From an uncultured Alcaligenaceae bacterium (GTDB lineage: Bacteria > Pseudomonadota > Gammaproteobacteria > Burkholderiales > Burkholderiaceae_B), in assembly GCA_937908115.1 (NCBI GenBank), contig CALEQZ010000050.1, positions 22,132 through 86,131 on the forward strand: 64,000 bases of DNA. The letters are read 5' to 3'. Under the pieces are notes generated by a model that saw only the letters and a program-made list of their open reading frames with translations, had not been told where the DNA came from and ran no database searches. The translations under genes were made by a program, and so were the position numbers. Positions 29,020-38,376 of the stretch are shown here, one piece after another. Positions within the stretch are counted from its first letter, which is position 1, and every line of letters starts with the position of its first letter.

Positions 29020-29637
29020 ATGAAACTGTACTACCTGCCTGGCGCGTGCTCGCTGGCCCCGCACATCGTGCTCGAATGGCTGGGCAAACCCTACCAAACC
29101 GAAGAGGTCGCCCGTGACGCGCTGAAGTCCCCGGCCTACCTGGCGATCAACCCGCTGGGCGCCGTGCCGGCGCTGGCCGACGGCGACTGGGTGCTGACGC
29201 AAAACGTCGCCATCCTGGAATACCTGGCCGAACAAGCACCCGAATCCGGCCTGCTGGGCGACGGCAGCCCGCGCTCGCGCGCCGAAGTCCGCCGCTGGCT
29301 GGGATTCGTCAATTCCGACGTGCACAGGACCTACGGCATGGTGTTCCGTGCCGCCGAGATGGTGCCGGGCGAGGCGGCGCAACACGCCCTGCAGGCCAAC
29401 GCCGCCGCGCGCTTGCGCCAGCTGTACGAAGTGGCCGACCGCCAGTTGGCCAAGGGCACGTACCTGACCGGGGACCGTCCCTCCGTCGCCGATCCCTACC
29501 TGTACGTGACACTTCGCTGGGCCCGCGCCAAGTCGATCGATTTGTCCGGGCTGGATAACTTGGCGCGCTTTTTTGCGACGATGGGCGCCGATCCCGGCGT
29601 GCAGGCCGCGCTCAAGGCCGAAGGCCTGGAGCCCTGA
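29020..29637 (+). CDS. gstA: Glutathione S-transferase, beta class (GstA-like)
   Basis: This 205-residue protein has an N-terminal thioredoxin-like GSH-binding domain (MKLYYLPGACSLAPH, with the beta-class Cys10) and a C-terminal all-helical domain. LGAVPAL holds the cis-proline, and DRPSVADPYLYV the capping motif. It conjugates or transfers glutathione in the cytoplasm; the substrate is unknown. The start is supported by GGAGGA at 29005-29010. A stem-loop follows the stop. Confidence 0.93.
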   Translation: MKLYYLPGACSLAPHIVLEWLGKPYQTEEVARDALKSPAYLAINPLGAVPALADGDWVLTQNVAILEYLAEQAPESGLLGDGSPRSRAEVRRWLGFVNSDVHRTYGMVFRAAEMVPGEAAQHALQANAAARLRQLYEVADRQLAKGTYLTGDRPSVADPYLYVTLRWARAKSIDLSGLDNLARFFATMGADPGVQAALKAEGLEP

Positions 29638-29643
29638 AAAGAT

Positions 29644-29661
29644 GCGCCGCCGATGCGGCGC
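29644..29661 (+). terminator. Stem-loop behind the GST gene
   Basis: GCGCCGC-CGAT-GCGGCGC is a perfect 7-bp stem seven bases after the gst stop. No U-tract follows, so it is at best a weak terminator or a 3' stabiliser. Confidence 0.4.
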
Positions 29662-29701
29662 CTCCGGGAAGCGAAACACGAAGAGATTGAACCGAGCCGC
29701 T

Positions 29702-29757
29702 GCGGGCGGCGGCCCATGACGGTACGAGCCCGTGCCGTCATGTGCCGTTGCGCCCGC
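29702..29757. repeat. Long imperfect inverted repeat between convergent genes
   Basis: The core CATGACGGTACG / CGTGCCGTCATG (29715-29726, 29731-29742) pairs over 12 positions with one G-T around a 4-base loop. Flanking GCGGGCGGCGGC and GCCGTTGCGCCCGC extend the stem to roughly 25 bp with small bulges. It sits between the gst gene and the convergent membrane-protein gene and may act as a bidirectional terminator, though no T-tract is present. Confidence 0.5.
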
Positions 29758-29832
29758 CCGGCAAGTCAGCGAAGCTCATGGTGCACGGCCTGCGGCGTTG
29801 TGCGATCGCCAACCGGAAGGACGGGAGGCCTG

Positions 29833-30648
29833 TCAACGTGGTCCAGGCGATGTCGGCTTGAACCGGGAAAGCAGGACAAGAACAATCGTCGTAGCCAGCG
29901 AGACAGACAGCGCGAGGATAAAGGCCGCGGCGACCGGCATGCGGGGGATCGCGACTGCGAGCATGGCGCAAAACGCGGCTAGGCTAATGGTGCCGAAGAT
30001 CGCTGAGTGCAGTGTGGTAGCGGCCACTTGCGCACCGAACTGCTCGTGGATGGTGACCGACAGTACGGTGTATCCAATCGGGAATGCCAGCAGCAATCCC
30101 GAAGCGGTTGGCCCGAGCCGGTTCGCTGCCGCCGTGATGGCGGCCACGAGTAGACCCGCCAGGGCACCACGCAGGAAAAGCAGGCCCAAGTTGTCTGCGC
30201 GCGGGTGGTTGACCGCTCTTTGTACGAACGTCGCGCCCAGCTTGCGCGTAACCGCCGTGACGCCCGCGAACAGGGCAATGCCGAGCAATGCTTGCGGCGG
30301 CAACATCCGGATGAGCGCGATGGCCGTGCCCCATGCAGCCAACGCCGCAAGCAGCGAAACCGCCGGGCCCGCGCGTCGCGCAGCGACGATGTACGCGAGC
30401 AGAAAGAGCTGCGTCGCGCACAGCGACAGCAGCGAATAGGCCGCCGCACTTGCCGCGAAATCAGGCGGCGCCTGCATGGCCAGGAAGAGAAAACCCGGCC
30501 CGAGAACGATAGGCAATCCTGCCAGCGCACCGCCGACGATCGGCCCGAGCCGGCCGACCGCGACCGCAACGCCGATCACGACGAACGCCGTTGCCGCCAT
30601 CCGGATCAAAAGCGGGACGACGGGTAGATCCAGGAGGGACAAAGACAT
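29833..30648 (-). CDS. Integral membrane protein of unknown function
   Basis: This 271-residue protein is strongly hydrophobic with about eight or nine TM segments, and I do not recognise a named family. Two similar halves are suggested by VGRLGPIVGGALAGLPIVLGP near the start and ANRLGPTASGLLLAFPIG near residue 200. Both have a GP-x-GLP/AFPIG pattern, which would fit an internally duplicated transporter. The start is the ATG at 30648, preceded on its strand by an AGGAG-poor leader. It is divergent from a TetR gene whose operator candidate lies in the shared gap. Confidence 0.7.
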   Translation of the reverse strand: MSLSLLDLPVVPLLIRMAATAFVVIGVAVAVGRLGPIVGGALAGLPIVLGPGFLFLAMQAPPDFAASAAAYSLLSLCATQLFLLAYIVAARRAGPAVSLLAALAAWGTAIALIRMLPPQALLGIALFAGVTAVTRKLGATFVQRAVNHPRADNLGLLFLRGALAGLLVAAITAAANRLGPTASGLLLAFPIGYTVLSVTIHEQFGAQVAATTLHSAIFGTISLAAFCAMLAVAIPRMPVAAAFILALSVSLATTIVLVLLSRFKPTSPGPR

Positions 30649-30850
30649 GATTGCTCGTCGTGAATCTGGGGGACGCCCTTGGCGAAACGACCCGCCGGGC
30701 AAAATTGCTGCAGCGATCAAGCCAGTCATGCACGGACATCAGGAATTGGTCCAAGCCCCCAAAACCTTGTGTCATGCCGTGGCGCTTCCGCGACCGGGCG
30801 CGAAAGATCCGCTTGTTGTTGACGCTTCAGGAGCGGCATTGTACAGTGGT

Positions 30851-30866
30851 TGGAACGATCATTCCA
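30851..30866. promoter_or_regulatory. Candidate TetR operator, copy 1
   Basis: TGGAACGATCATTCCA is a palindrome (TGGAA...TTCCA) 15 bases before the tetR start. A nearly identical element (14 of 16 bases) lies before the next gene at 31522-31537, so both are probably bound by this regulator. Confidence 0.65.
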
Positions 30867-30881
30867 GTTATCCAAATCGCC

Positions 30882-31463
30882 ATGCGCACCAAGGACTTCG
30901 AGCCTGATGAAATTGCCGACGCGGCGATGCGCGTGTTCTGGCAGCGTGGCTATGCCGCGACGTCGATCCAGGATCTGGTAGAGGGCACGGGGCTGTCGCG
31001 CAGCAGCCTGTACAACACCTTCAAGAACAAGCAGGGGCTGTACCAGCAGGCGCTGCGCCGCTACGAGGCCGTGACCATGGCAAACGTAGCATTGCTCTCT
31101 GGCGCCGGCTCGCCCCGGGAATTGATCAGGCAGCTGCTGCTGCGCATTGCCGAGGACGAACTGGGCGATCCGCAACGGCGCGGATGCCTCGCTGCCAATG
31201 CCGCGTTGGAGCTGGCTGGACAGGACCCAGCCGTGGCCGAGTGGGTGGCACACAACTTCCAGCGCCTGCAAAAGGCGCTGGAAAAACTCATTCAGCGGGG
31301 GCAGCAATCCGGCGAGATCGCCGCGACCAGAAACCCTCGTGCCCTGGCGCGCTTTTTCGTCAACACCATACAGGGCATGCGGGTACTTGGCAAAGGCAGC
31401 CCGCCGGCGCAGCGTCGGCAATGCCTGATGGATGTCATCGAGGTGGCGCTTGACACGCTGTAG
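30882..31463 (+). CDS. TetR-family regulator with conserved cysteine
   Basis: This 193-residue regulator has an N-terminal HTH (ATSIQDLVEGTGLSRSSLYNTF) and a C-terminal domain with RRGCLAANAALEL. This GC..N..LE pattern with Cys102 occurs in a TetR subgroup that includes electrophile sensors such as NemR, so thiol sensing is possible but unproven. The ATG at 30882 follows a palindrome that recurs before the downstream dehydrogenase. The likely role is autorepression plus control of that dehydrogenase. A terminator follows. Confidence 0.88.
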   Translation: MRTKDFEPDEIADAAMRVFWQRGYAATSIQDLVEGTGLSRSSLYNTFKNKQGLYQQALRRYEAVTMANVALLSGAGSPRELIRQLLLRIAEDELGDPQRRGCLAANAALELAGQDPAVAEWVAHNFQRLQKALEKLIQRGQQSGEIAATRNPRALARFFVNTIQGMRVLGKGSPPAQRRQCLMDVIEVALDTL

Positions 31464-31468
31464 CGATC

Positions 31469-31512
31469 AACCCGGGCCGCCGTACCCGATTCGGCGCCGC
31501 GGGTTTTTCTTT
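31469..31512 (+). terminator. Rho-independent terminator behind tetR
   Basis: AACCCG...CCGCCG pairs with CGGCG..GCGGGTT with a small internal loop, followed by TTTTTCTTT. It separates the tetR transcript from the dehydrogenase, which therefore needs its own promoter. Confidence 0.65.
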
Positions 31513-31521
31513 GGTCAATAT

Positions 31522-31537
31522 TGGAACGAACATTCCC
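31522..31537. promoter_or_regulatory. Candidate TetR operator, copy 2
   Basis: TGGAACGAACATTCCC matches the palindrome before tetR at 14 of 16 positions. It lies directly behind the tetR terminator and ~33 bases before the dehydrogenase ribosome site. Confidence 0.65.
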
Positions 31538-31569
31538 ATTTGTCTTGTCGTTCATAGCAAGGAGTTTCC

Positions 31570-32462
31570 ATGGGCACTGGCACATCCCCCTGCTCGCCGT
31601 TCTCGGCACCGGCCTGATCGGCGCCCCGGTCGCACGTAACCTGCGCAAGCGCGGATTCCAGGTACGCGCCTGGAACCGCACCGCTGCAAAGGCGCAGGCG
31701 TTGGTGGCCGATGGCGTCGAAGCTGCAGGCAGTCCCGCCGAAGCGGTCAAGGACGCCAATATCATCGTGACCGTACTCAAGGACGGACCTAGCGTGCAGC
31801 AGGCCATGCAAGCCGCCGCACCTGCCTTGCGCCAAGGGGCGATCTGGCTGCAATTGAGCACGGTGGGAATCGAGGGAACAAACAACTTGGCCGCGCTGGC
31901 CGGGCAGCTTGGCCTGGTGTTCTATGACGCCCCGATACAAGGTTCCCGGCAGCCTGCGGAAACGGCCCAACTGGTCATCCTGGCATCCGGCCCTGTCGCG
32001 CAGCGCGACGCCGTGCAGCCCGTCTTCGACGCCATTGGCAAGCGCACCCTATGGGTGTCGGAGCAGGCAGGCATGGGCAGCCGCCTGAAGCTTGCACTGA
32101 ACAATTGGGTGTTCGCGTTGACGCACGGGCTGGCTGAAAGCCTGGCGTTGGCCAAGGGGCTGGGCGTCGATCCCGCGCTGGTGGTGGACGTTGTGACGGG
32201 CGGCCCGATGGATAGCGCCTATTTCCAGGCAAAGGCGGCCGCCATCTTGGCCGAGGACTACACCGCCAGTTTCTCCATTGCGAATGCGGCGAAGGATGCC
32301 CGCCTGATTGTCGATGCCGCGGCGGCGACCGGCGTACAACTGGATGTGGCGCAAGCCGGGCTATGGCGTTTCGAGCGAGCCCTGGCCGCCGGACACGGCG
32401 ACAAGGACATGGCAGCGTCCTATCTCGCCGATGTCGCACCGGCCGAAGCAATCACCCAATGA
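31570..32462 (+). CDS. 3-hydroxyisobutyrate dehydrogenase-family oxidoreductase, probable 5' frameshift
   Basis: The body encodes ~290 residues of the beta-hydroxyacid dehydrogenase family: Rossmann motif VLGTGLIGAPVARNL, FYDAPIQGSRQ (substrate-binding region) and GSRLKLALNNW with the catalytic Lys. It would oxidise a beta-hydroxyacid with NAD(P). AAGGAG plus ATG at 31570 start in another frame, which stops after 15 codons. One extra base in the C-run at 31586-31590 would join them as MGTGTSPLLAVLGTG. Without a frameshift, translation would have to start at a TTG (31521 or 31545) with no ribosome site. So this is a sequencing error, a recent pseudogene or a phase-variable start. Confidence 0.75.
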
Positions 32463-32553
32463 ACGCTGCTGGCAAATCCGGCTTCCCACATACGGCATCA
32501 AGCCTTGCGTGACTTGCACGAAAGGCTTGGTACGTGCGCGGTTCTTCGATCAC

Positions 32554-32581
32554 GGGTTGCCGCCCCGCCGGGCGGCAGCCC
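32554..32581 (-). terminator. Stem-loop behind livF
   Basis: GGGTTGCCGCCC / GGGCGGCAGCCC form a 12-bp stem with one G-T pair and a 4-base loop, three bases after the livF stop. There is no T-tract. It probably ends or protects the liv transcript. Confidence 0.5.
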
Positions 32582-32584
32582 GGT

Positions 32585-33285
<701 letters not shown>

Positions 33286-33289
<4 letters not shown>

Positions 33290-34107
33290 TCTTCCCCCAG
33301 GTACGCCTTGATGACGCGTTCGTCGGTGCGCACTTGCGCGGGGGTGCCGGTGGTGATGGGCTTGCCGTGCTCCATTACGAGGATGCGGTCGGATATGCCC
33401 ATGACCAGGCTCATGTCGTGCTCGATGAGCAGGACCGCCACGCCGAAGTCGCGGCGCAGCTTGTCGATCAGCGCCTGCAGGTCGCGCTTTTCCTGCGGGT
33501 TCAGGCCTGCGGCCGGCTCGTCCAGCATGAGCAGGCGTGGCCGCGTGATCATGCACCGGGCGATTTCGAGCCGGCGCTGGTGGCCGTAGGCCAGGTTGCC
33601 GGCTTCCCGGTTGGCGTACTGCAGCAGCCCCATGAAATCCAGCCATTGCGCGGCGCGCTCCTTGGCCGCAGCCTCGGATTCGCGGTAGCGCCGGGTCTTG
33701 AGCAGCCCGGGAAGCAGGCGGCTTTCGACCTGGGTGTGCTGCGCCACCAGCAGGTTTTCCAATACCGTCAGCTGCTTGAACAGGCGCACGTTCTGAAAGG
33801 TGCGCACCAAGCCGTGGCGCGCCACCTTGTGGCTGGGCAGCCCGGTGATGTCCTCACCGTCCATGACGATGCGCCCGGCGGTGGGCTTGTAGAAGCCGCC
33901 GACGCAGTTGAACACCGTCGTCTTGCCCGCGCCGTTCGGGCCGATGATGGCGAACACTTCGTCGCGGCGCACGTCGAAGGCCACGCCGTCGACTGCAAGC
34001 AGCCCGCCGAAGCGCATGGACAGGCCGGCGACCTGCAACAGCGGCGAGGCCTCGCCCGCGCCCGCTGCAGCGGCCGCGGTTTGCATGGCGTTTTCAGCGC
34101 GCATCAT
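33286..34107 (-). CDS. livG: Branched-chain amino acid ABC transporter ATPase LivG
   Basis: This 273-residue ATPase has Walker [10 protein letters not shown], the signature-like [11 protein letters not shown], Walker [13 protein letters not shown] and the H-loop IEHDM. It also has [15 protein letters not shown], typical of LivG. The ABC signature is degenerate (AYGHQ in place of LSGGQ), which is normal for LivG. The start at 34107 overlaps the livM stop (ATGA) and is preceded by GGAGG; longer upstream open frame lies inside livM. Confidence 0.95.
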
Positions 34108-35399
34108 GCCGTCCTCCCCGCGCCGCTTTCGGCTTCGGATGGCGTGGCGCGCGCCGGCCCGCTTGCGCCCGGCGCCAGGCCCAGCTCCACGTGCGGGCGC
34201 TTCATGGGCAGCAGCCCTTGCGGACGCCACATCATCATCAGCACCATGACCAGGCCGAACATCAGCATGCGGTACTCGGCGAATTCGCGCGCGACCTCAG
34301 GCAGCACGGTCAGGATGATCGCGGCCAGGATGACCCCCAGTTGGGACCCCATGCCGCCAAGCACGACGATGGCCAGGATCAGCGCCGACTCGATGAAGGT
34401 AAACGATTCCGGGTTGACCAGGCCCTGGCGCGCGGCAAAGAACGCGCCGCCGAAGCCGGCGAACATCGCACCCAGCGTGAACGCCGACAGCTTGATGCGG
34501 GTCGGGTTCAGGCCCAGCGACCGGCAGGCGATCTCGTCCTCGCGTAGCGCTTCCCAAGCCCGCCCGACGGGCATGCGGATCAGGCGGTTGGACACGAACA
34601 GCGTGATCAGCGCAAGCAGCAGCGCCATCAGGTACAGGTACACCACCATGTGCTGGGTATCGAAGGTCCAGCCCATCACTTGGTGGAAGGTGGCGCCGCC
34701 CTCCTGGCTAGGCCGGCGCGCCATCTCCAGCCCGAACACAGTGGGCTTGGGGATGCCGGAAATGCCGTCCGGGCCGCCAGTGAGCCAGTTCAGGTTGATC
34801 AACAGCAAGCGGATGATCTCGCCAAAGCCCAGCGTGACGATGGCCAGGTAGTCGCCGCGCAGCCGTAACACGGGAAAGCCCAGCAGGAAGCCGAACAGCG
34901 CGGCCATGGCGCCCGACAGCGGCAGCGCTTCCCAGAAGGTCCATCCCGCCCAGTGGTACAGCAGCGCATAGGTGTAGGCACCGACCGCGTAGAAGCCGAC
35001 GAAGCCCAGGTCGAGCAGGCCGGCAAAACCCACCACGATGTTCAGCCCCAATCCCAGCATGACGTAGATCAGGACCAGCGTGGCGATGTCGACTTCGCTG
35101 CGCCCGGCGAAAAACGGCCAGATCACGGCCGCGGCGATGGCCAGCGCGGGAATCCAGCGCCGGCCCTTGGTGGGCGTTGCCGGCAGCGTCGGCAGCTTGA
35201 GCCCCGCCAAGGCACGCGCCAGCCACGGGCGCACCAGTTGGAAGACAAAGACCACCGCGCAGGCCAGCGCGACCAGGTCCCAGCGCGGTTCCATCAGCGT
35301 GCGCGCACCTTGGCGCACCAGTTGCAACCCGAAGACGGGCGTGACGATGACCGCCGTCAGCACGGCCGCCATGCCGGCGGTTTTCAGGGTATTTGCCAT
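34104..35399 (-). CDS. livM: Branched-chain amino acid ABC transporter permease LivM
   Basis: This 431-residue permease has about ten TM segments. The core is [25 protein letters not shown], and it has the EAA-like [23 protein letters not shown]ase-contact loop. A long N-terminal part with two extra TM segments before residue 90 is typical of LivM. Start and livH stop share one base (TGATG). The C-terminal tail is cytoplasmic and rich in Ala/Pro. Confidence 0.95.
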   Translation of the reverse strand: MANTLKTAGMAAVLTAVIVTPVFGLQLVRQGARTLMEPRWDLVALACAVVFVFQLVRPWLARALAGLKLPTLPATPTKGRRWIPALAIAAAVIWPFFAGRSEVDIATLVLIYVMLGLGLNIVVGFAGLLDLGFVGFYAVGAYTYALLYHWAGWTFWEALPLSGAMAALFGFLLGFPVLRLRGDYLAIVTLGFGEIIRLLLINLNWLTGGPDGISGIPKPTVFGLEMARRPSQEGGATFHQVMGWTFDTQHMVVYLYLMALLLALITLFVSNRLIRMPVGRAWEALREDEIACRSLGLNPTRIKLSAFTLGAMFAGFGGAFFAARQGLVNPESFTFIESALILAIVVLGGMGSQLGVILAAIILTVLPEVAREFAEYRMLMFGLVMVLMMMWRPQGLLPMKRPHVELGLAPGASGPARATPSEAESGAGRTA

Positions 35400-36325
35400 C
35401 AGACTTTTTCCACCTCGGGTTTGCCCAGCAGGCCCGTGGGGCGAAACAGCAGGATCAGCACCAGCAGCAGGAAGGCAACGATGTCCTTGTACTGCGAGGA
35501 CAGATAGGCGGCGGCGAAGGTTTCGGCCAGGCCCAGCAGCACGCCGCCCAGCATGGCGCCGGGGATGCTGCCGATGCCGCCCAGCACGGCCGCGGTGAAG
35601 GCCTTGATGCCGGCGATGAATCCGATGAAGGGGTTGAGCTTGCCTATGGTCAGGGCGATCAGCACGCCGCCGACCGCAGCCAGCATGGCGCCAAGCACGA
35701 AGGTGAAGGACACCACCTTGTTCGTGTCGATGCCGAGTAGGCTGGCCATGTGCATGTCCTGCGAGCAGGCACGCGAGGCGCGCCCCATGCGCGAATAGCG
35801 GATGAACAGGGTCAGCGCGATCATCAGGGCCACGGTGACCAGGATGATCATCACGCGCGAATACGGCACGGTGACGTCGAAGTCCGTGCCCAGGTGGAAG
35901 GACAGGCCGCCGGCGATCAGGTTGGGCACGGCCATGTCGCGCGCGCCCTGCCCCAGTGCGACCCAGTTCTGCAGGAAGATGGACATGCCGATGGCGGAAA
36001 TCAGCGCCACCAGGCGTGGCCCGCCACGCACGGGGCGGTACGCCACGCGCTCGACCGTAAAGCCATAGGCGGCAGTCACCGCCACCGCCACGATGAGCAT
36101 GGCCGCGACGACCAGCGGCAGCGGCAGGCCCGTCTGCGTGCCGATCGCCGTGAGCGTGACCAGGCCCACGTAGGCGCCGATCATGTAGATCTCGCCATGG
36201 GCGAAGTTGATCATGCCGATGATCCCGTAGACCATCGTGTAGCCGATGGCGATCAGCGCATAGATCGCGCCCAGTGACAGCCCATTGAAAAGCTGCTGGA
36301 TGAGTTGGGGAAGAATGTCAGACAT
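35399..36325 (-). CDS. livH: Branched-chain amino acid ABC transporter permease LivH
   Basis: This 308-residue permease has eight TM segments with the LivH hallmarks [21 protein letters not shown] and MINFAHGE. The loop [25 protein letters not shown] contacts the ATPases. The ATG at 36325 gives exactly the usual family length and has GGAG about ten bases upstream; further in-frame starts upstream are less likely. A stem-loop lies between it and livK. Confidence 0.95.
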   Translation of the reverse strand: MSDILPQLIQQLFNGLSLGAIYALIAIGYTMVYGIIGMINFAHGEIYMIGAYVGLVTLTAIGTQTGLPLPLVVAAMLIVAVAVTAAYGFTVERVAYRPVRGGPRLVALISAIGMSIFLQNWVALGQGARDMAVPNLIAGGLSFHLGTDFDVTVPYSRVMIILVTVALMIALTLFIRYSRMGRASRACSQDMHMASLLGIDTNKVVSFTFVLGAMLAAVGGVLIALTIGKLNPFIGFIAGIKAFTAAVLGGIGSIPGAMLGGVLLGLAETFAAAYLSSQYKDIVAFLLLVLILLFRPTGLLGKPEVEKV

Positions 36326-36345
36326 GAATGGCATGCTCCACACGA

Positions 36346-36377
36346 TTCCGGCTCCAGTTTAAGTGCCGGAGCCGGAA
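36346..36377 (-). promoter_or_regulatory. Intercistronic stem-loop between livK and livH
   Basis: TTCCGGCTCC and GGAGCCGGAA form a perfect 10-bp stem around a 12-base loop. It lies in the 105-base gap between the binding-protein gene and the permease gene. A likely role is partial termination or protection of the livK mRNA 3' end. Confidence 0.55.
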
Positions 36378-36430
36378 CCTGGGGTGCTGGGACGGCGCCC
36401 CGGCCACGCGGGCCGGCAGCGCCATGCGGG

Positions 36431-37546
36431 TTACAGCTGGGTCTTCTTGCCCGTCTTGTCCCAGCGGTAGACGGCGAACTCGAAGTCCTTCAGGTCGCCC
36501 TTGGCGTCGTATTCGACCTTGCCGATGGCGGTATTGAAGCTGTGGGAGTGCATGTAGTCGGCCACCTTGGCGGGATCTTCGCCCACGGCCTTGATGCTTT
36601 CGGCCAGGATCTGCACCGCCGCGTAAGCCGGCATCTGGAACGCGCCGTCGGGGTCGCGCTTGGCATCGTGGAAGGCCTTGACGATGGCTTCGTTGCCGGG
36701 CAGCTTGGTGAAGTCGGCAGGCAGCGTCACGAGCAGGCCCTCGATGGCCGGGCCGGCGATCGCCACCAGGTCCTGGTTGGCCACGCCCTCGGGGCCCATG
36801 AATTGCACGTTCAAGCCTTGCTCGCGCGCCTGGCGCAGCAGCAGGCCCATTTCGGGGTGGTAGCCGCCGAAATAGACCAAGTCCACGCCCGAGCTCTTGA
36901 GCTTGGTGATCACCGCCGAGTAGTCGCTGTCGCCGACGTTGATGCCTTCATAGAGGGCGACGTCGACCTTGTTCTTTTCGAGCGTGGCGCGCACCTGCTC
37001 GGCCAGGCCGGAGCCGTAGGTCTGCTTGTCGTGCAGGATGGCGACCTTCTTGGGCTTGATCGTATTGGCGATGTAGCGCGCGGCGAACGGGCCTTGCTGG
37101 TCGTCGCGGCCGATGGTGCGGAAGAAGAAATGCGGCTTGATGGTGTCGGTCACCAGGGGCGAGGTGGCGCCCGGGGTGATGGCGACGATGCCTTCGGCCT
37201 CGTAGACGTTGACCGCGGGGACGGTGGTGCCCGAGCAGGCGTGGGCCACGGCGAACTTGGCGCCGGAATTGACCACGCGGTTGGCGGCGGGCACGGCCTG
37301 CTTGGGCTCGCAGCCGTCGTCGATGAGGATGGGTTCGAGCTGCTTGCCGTTGACGCCGCCGGCGGCGTTGATCATTTCGATGGCCGTCAGGGCGCCTGCC
37401 TGGATCTGGTCACCGTACTGGGTATTGGGACCCGTCATGGGTTGGGGGATGCCGATCTTGATGGTGTCGGCGGCGTGGGCCGCGCCGGCCAGCGCCAAGG
37501 CGCCGATGGCCAACGCTGCGGGAGCAAAGCGCTGCAGCAGTTTCAT
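36431..37546 (-). CDS. livK: Branched-chain amino acid ABC transporter binding protein LivK
   Basis: This 371-residue periplasmic binding protein has a signal peptide (cleavage near GAAHA-ADTIK). It has the LIV-BP features IGIPQPMTGPNTQYGDQ, IDDGCEPKQA with paired Cys in DDGCEP and HACSGTT, and GGYHPEMGLLLRQ. It is a close paralogue of the orphan binding protein at 44680-45810. The ATG at 37546 starts the signal peptide. It is the first gene of the liv operon. Confidence 0.95.
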   Translation of the reverse strand: MKLLQRFAPAALAIGALALAGAAHAADTIKIGIPQPMTGPNTQYGDQIQAGALTAIEMINAAGGVNGKQLEPILIDDGCEPKQAVPAANRVVNSGAKFAVAHACSGTTVPAVNVYEAEGIVAITPGATSPLVTDTIKPHFFFRTIGRDDQQGPFAARYIANTIKPKKVAILHDKQTYGSGLAEQVRATLEKNKVDVALYEGINVGDSDYSAVITKLKSSGVDLVYFGGYHPEMGLLLRQAREQGLNVQFMGPEGVANQDLVAIAGPAIEGLLVTLPADFTKLPGNEAIVKAFHDAKRDPDGAFQMPAYAAVQILAESIKAVGEDPAKVADYMHSHSFNTAIGKVEYDAKGDLKDFEFAVYRWDKTGKKTQL

Positions 37547-37756
37547 GCTTGGGTTCTCCAGCAGGGTGAAGGAAAACGTCGCGCGCTCGTGACGCGATCG
37601 CCGGCATTCCGGCAATGGCGCAACGCCCGGCGGGGATCGCCACACCGGGCAAACGCGGCGTGGCGCGTATTCTGAGAGGAGGCCGAAGGCCTGTCACTGC
37701 GTGTAATCCCCTATATTTATTTGATTCGGCTTTATTGGGGACGGACGCAGCAGATT
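37547..37756 (-). promoter_or_regulatory. livK upstream region with AT-rich promoter patch
   Basis: This 210-base gap separates livK from the queuosine transporter gene (same strand, upstream). It contains an AT-rich stretch around 37705-37735, unlike its GC-rich surroundings, which on the minus strand includes TATAGGG. It is the probable livK promoter. No riboswitch was recognised. Confidence 0.35.
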
Positions 37757-38338
37757 TCAGGGTGCCGGCGTCGCCGCCGGCCGGCCCAAGTTCCACATCA
37801 GCGCCCGGAACGGCGCCAGCATGAAGGCGTTGACCGCCAGCTTGACCGCCAAGTCCCCAGCGACCCAGGTCATCCACGGCAGGCCGGTGCCGGCAAAGGC
37901 GATGGCAAAGAACATGAAAGTATCCAGCGTCGTGGCAAGGGTGCCGGACACCAGCGGCGCGCGCCACCACTGGCCGGCCCGCAGCCGGTCAAAGACGTGG
38001 ATGTCGAGCAGCTGCGCGCACAGGAAAGCCGAGCCCGATGCCAGCGCGATGCGCGGCGAGGCAATCCAGAGCGAAGCCACCACCGCCGCGGCAAACCCCG
38101 TCCAAGCCACCCGGCGCGCAGGCCCCGGGCCGAAGCGCCGGTTGAGCAGGTCCGTGACCAGGAAAGCCACCGGATAGGACAACGCGCCCCAAGTCAGCCA
38201 ATCGTTGATCGGGAACTGGACCAGAAAGTTGGAGCCGGCCACGATGAGGCACATCGCGGCCACGGCCAGCGCAAAAGCGCGCAGGCCCAGGGATTCGTAG
38301 ACGAAGCGCCGGGACGGACGTGGCATGGCAGCGGTCAT
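37757..38338 (-). CDS. Queuosine precursor transporter (YhhQ / VUT family)
   Basis: This 193-residue membrane protein has about six TM segments and the COG1738 pattern: WGALSYPVAFLVTDLLNRRFG, ASGSAFLCAQLLDIHVFDRLR and a C-terminal GDLAVKLAVNAFMLAPF. It imports preQ0/preQ1, the precursor for queuosine tRNA modification. A second ATG at residue 5 is an alternative start. It lies downstream of proC on the same strand. Confidence 0.88.
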   Translation of the reverse strand: MTAAMPRPSRRFVYESLGLRAFALAVAAMCLIVAGSNFLVQFPINDWLTWGALSYPVAFLVTDLLNRRFGPGPARRVAWTGFAAAVVASLWIASPRIALASGSAFLCAQLLDIHVFDRLRAGQWWRAPLVSGTLATTLDTFMFFAIAFAGTGLPWMTWVAGDLAVKLAVNAFMLAPFRALMWNLGRPAATPAP

Positions 38339-38376
38339 GGCAAGCGTGCGAAAACGTAGTGTAGCCGGCCGGGCGG

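Noticed and set aside
31586..31590. True phase variation at the C-run in the dehydrogenase start.
   Set aside because: Five bases is short for slippage-based switching; an error or a simple mutation is more likely, so switching is kept only as an option in the findings.
37547..37756. A preQ1 riboswitch was considered because a queuosine transporter gene lies next to this gap.
   Set aside because: The gap is downstream of that gene, not upstream, and no preQ1 aptamer pattern was seen.
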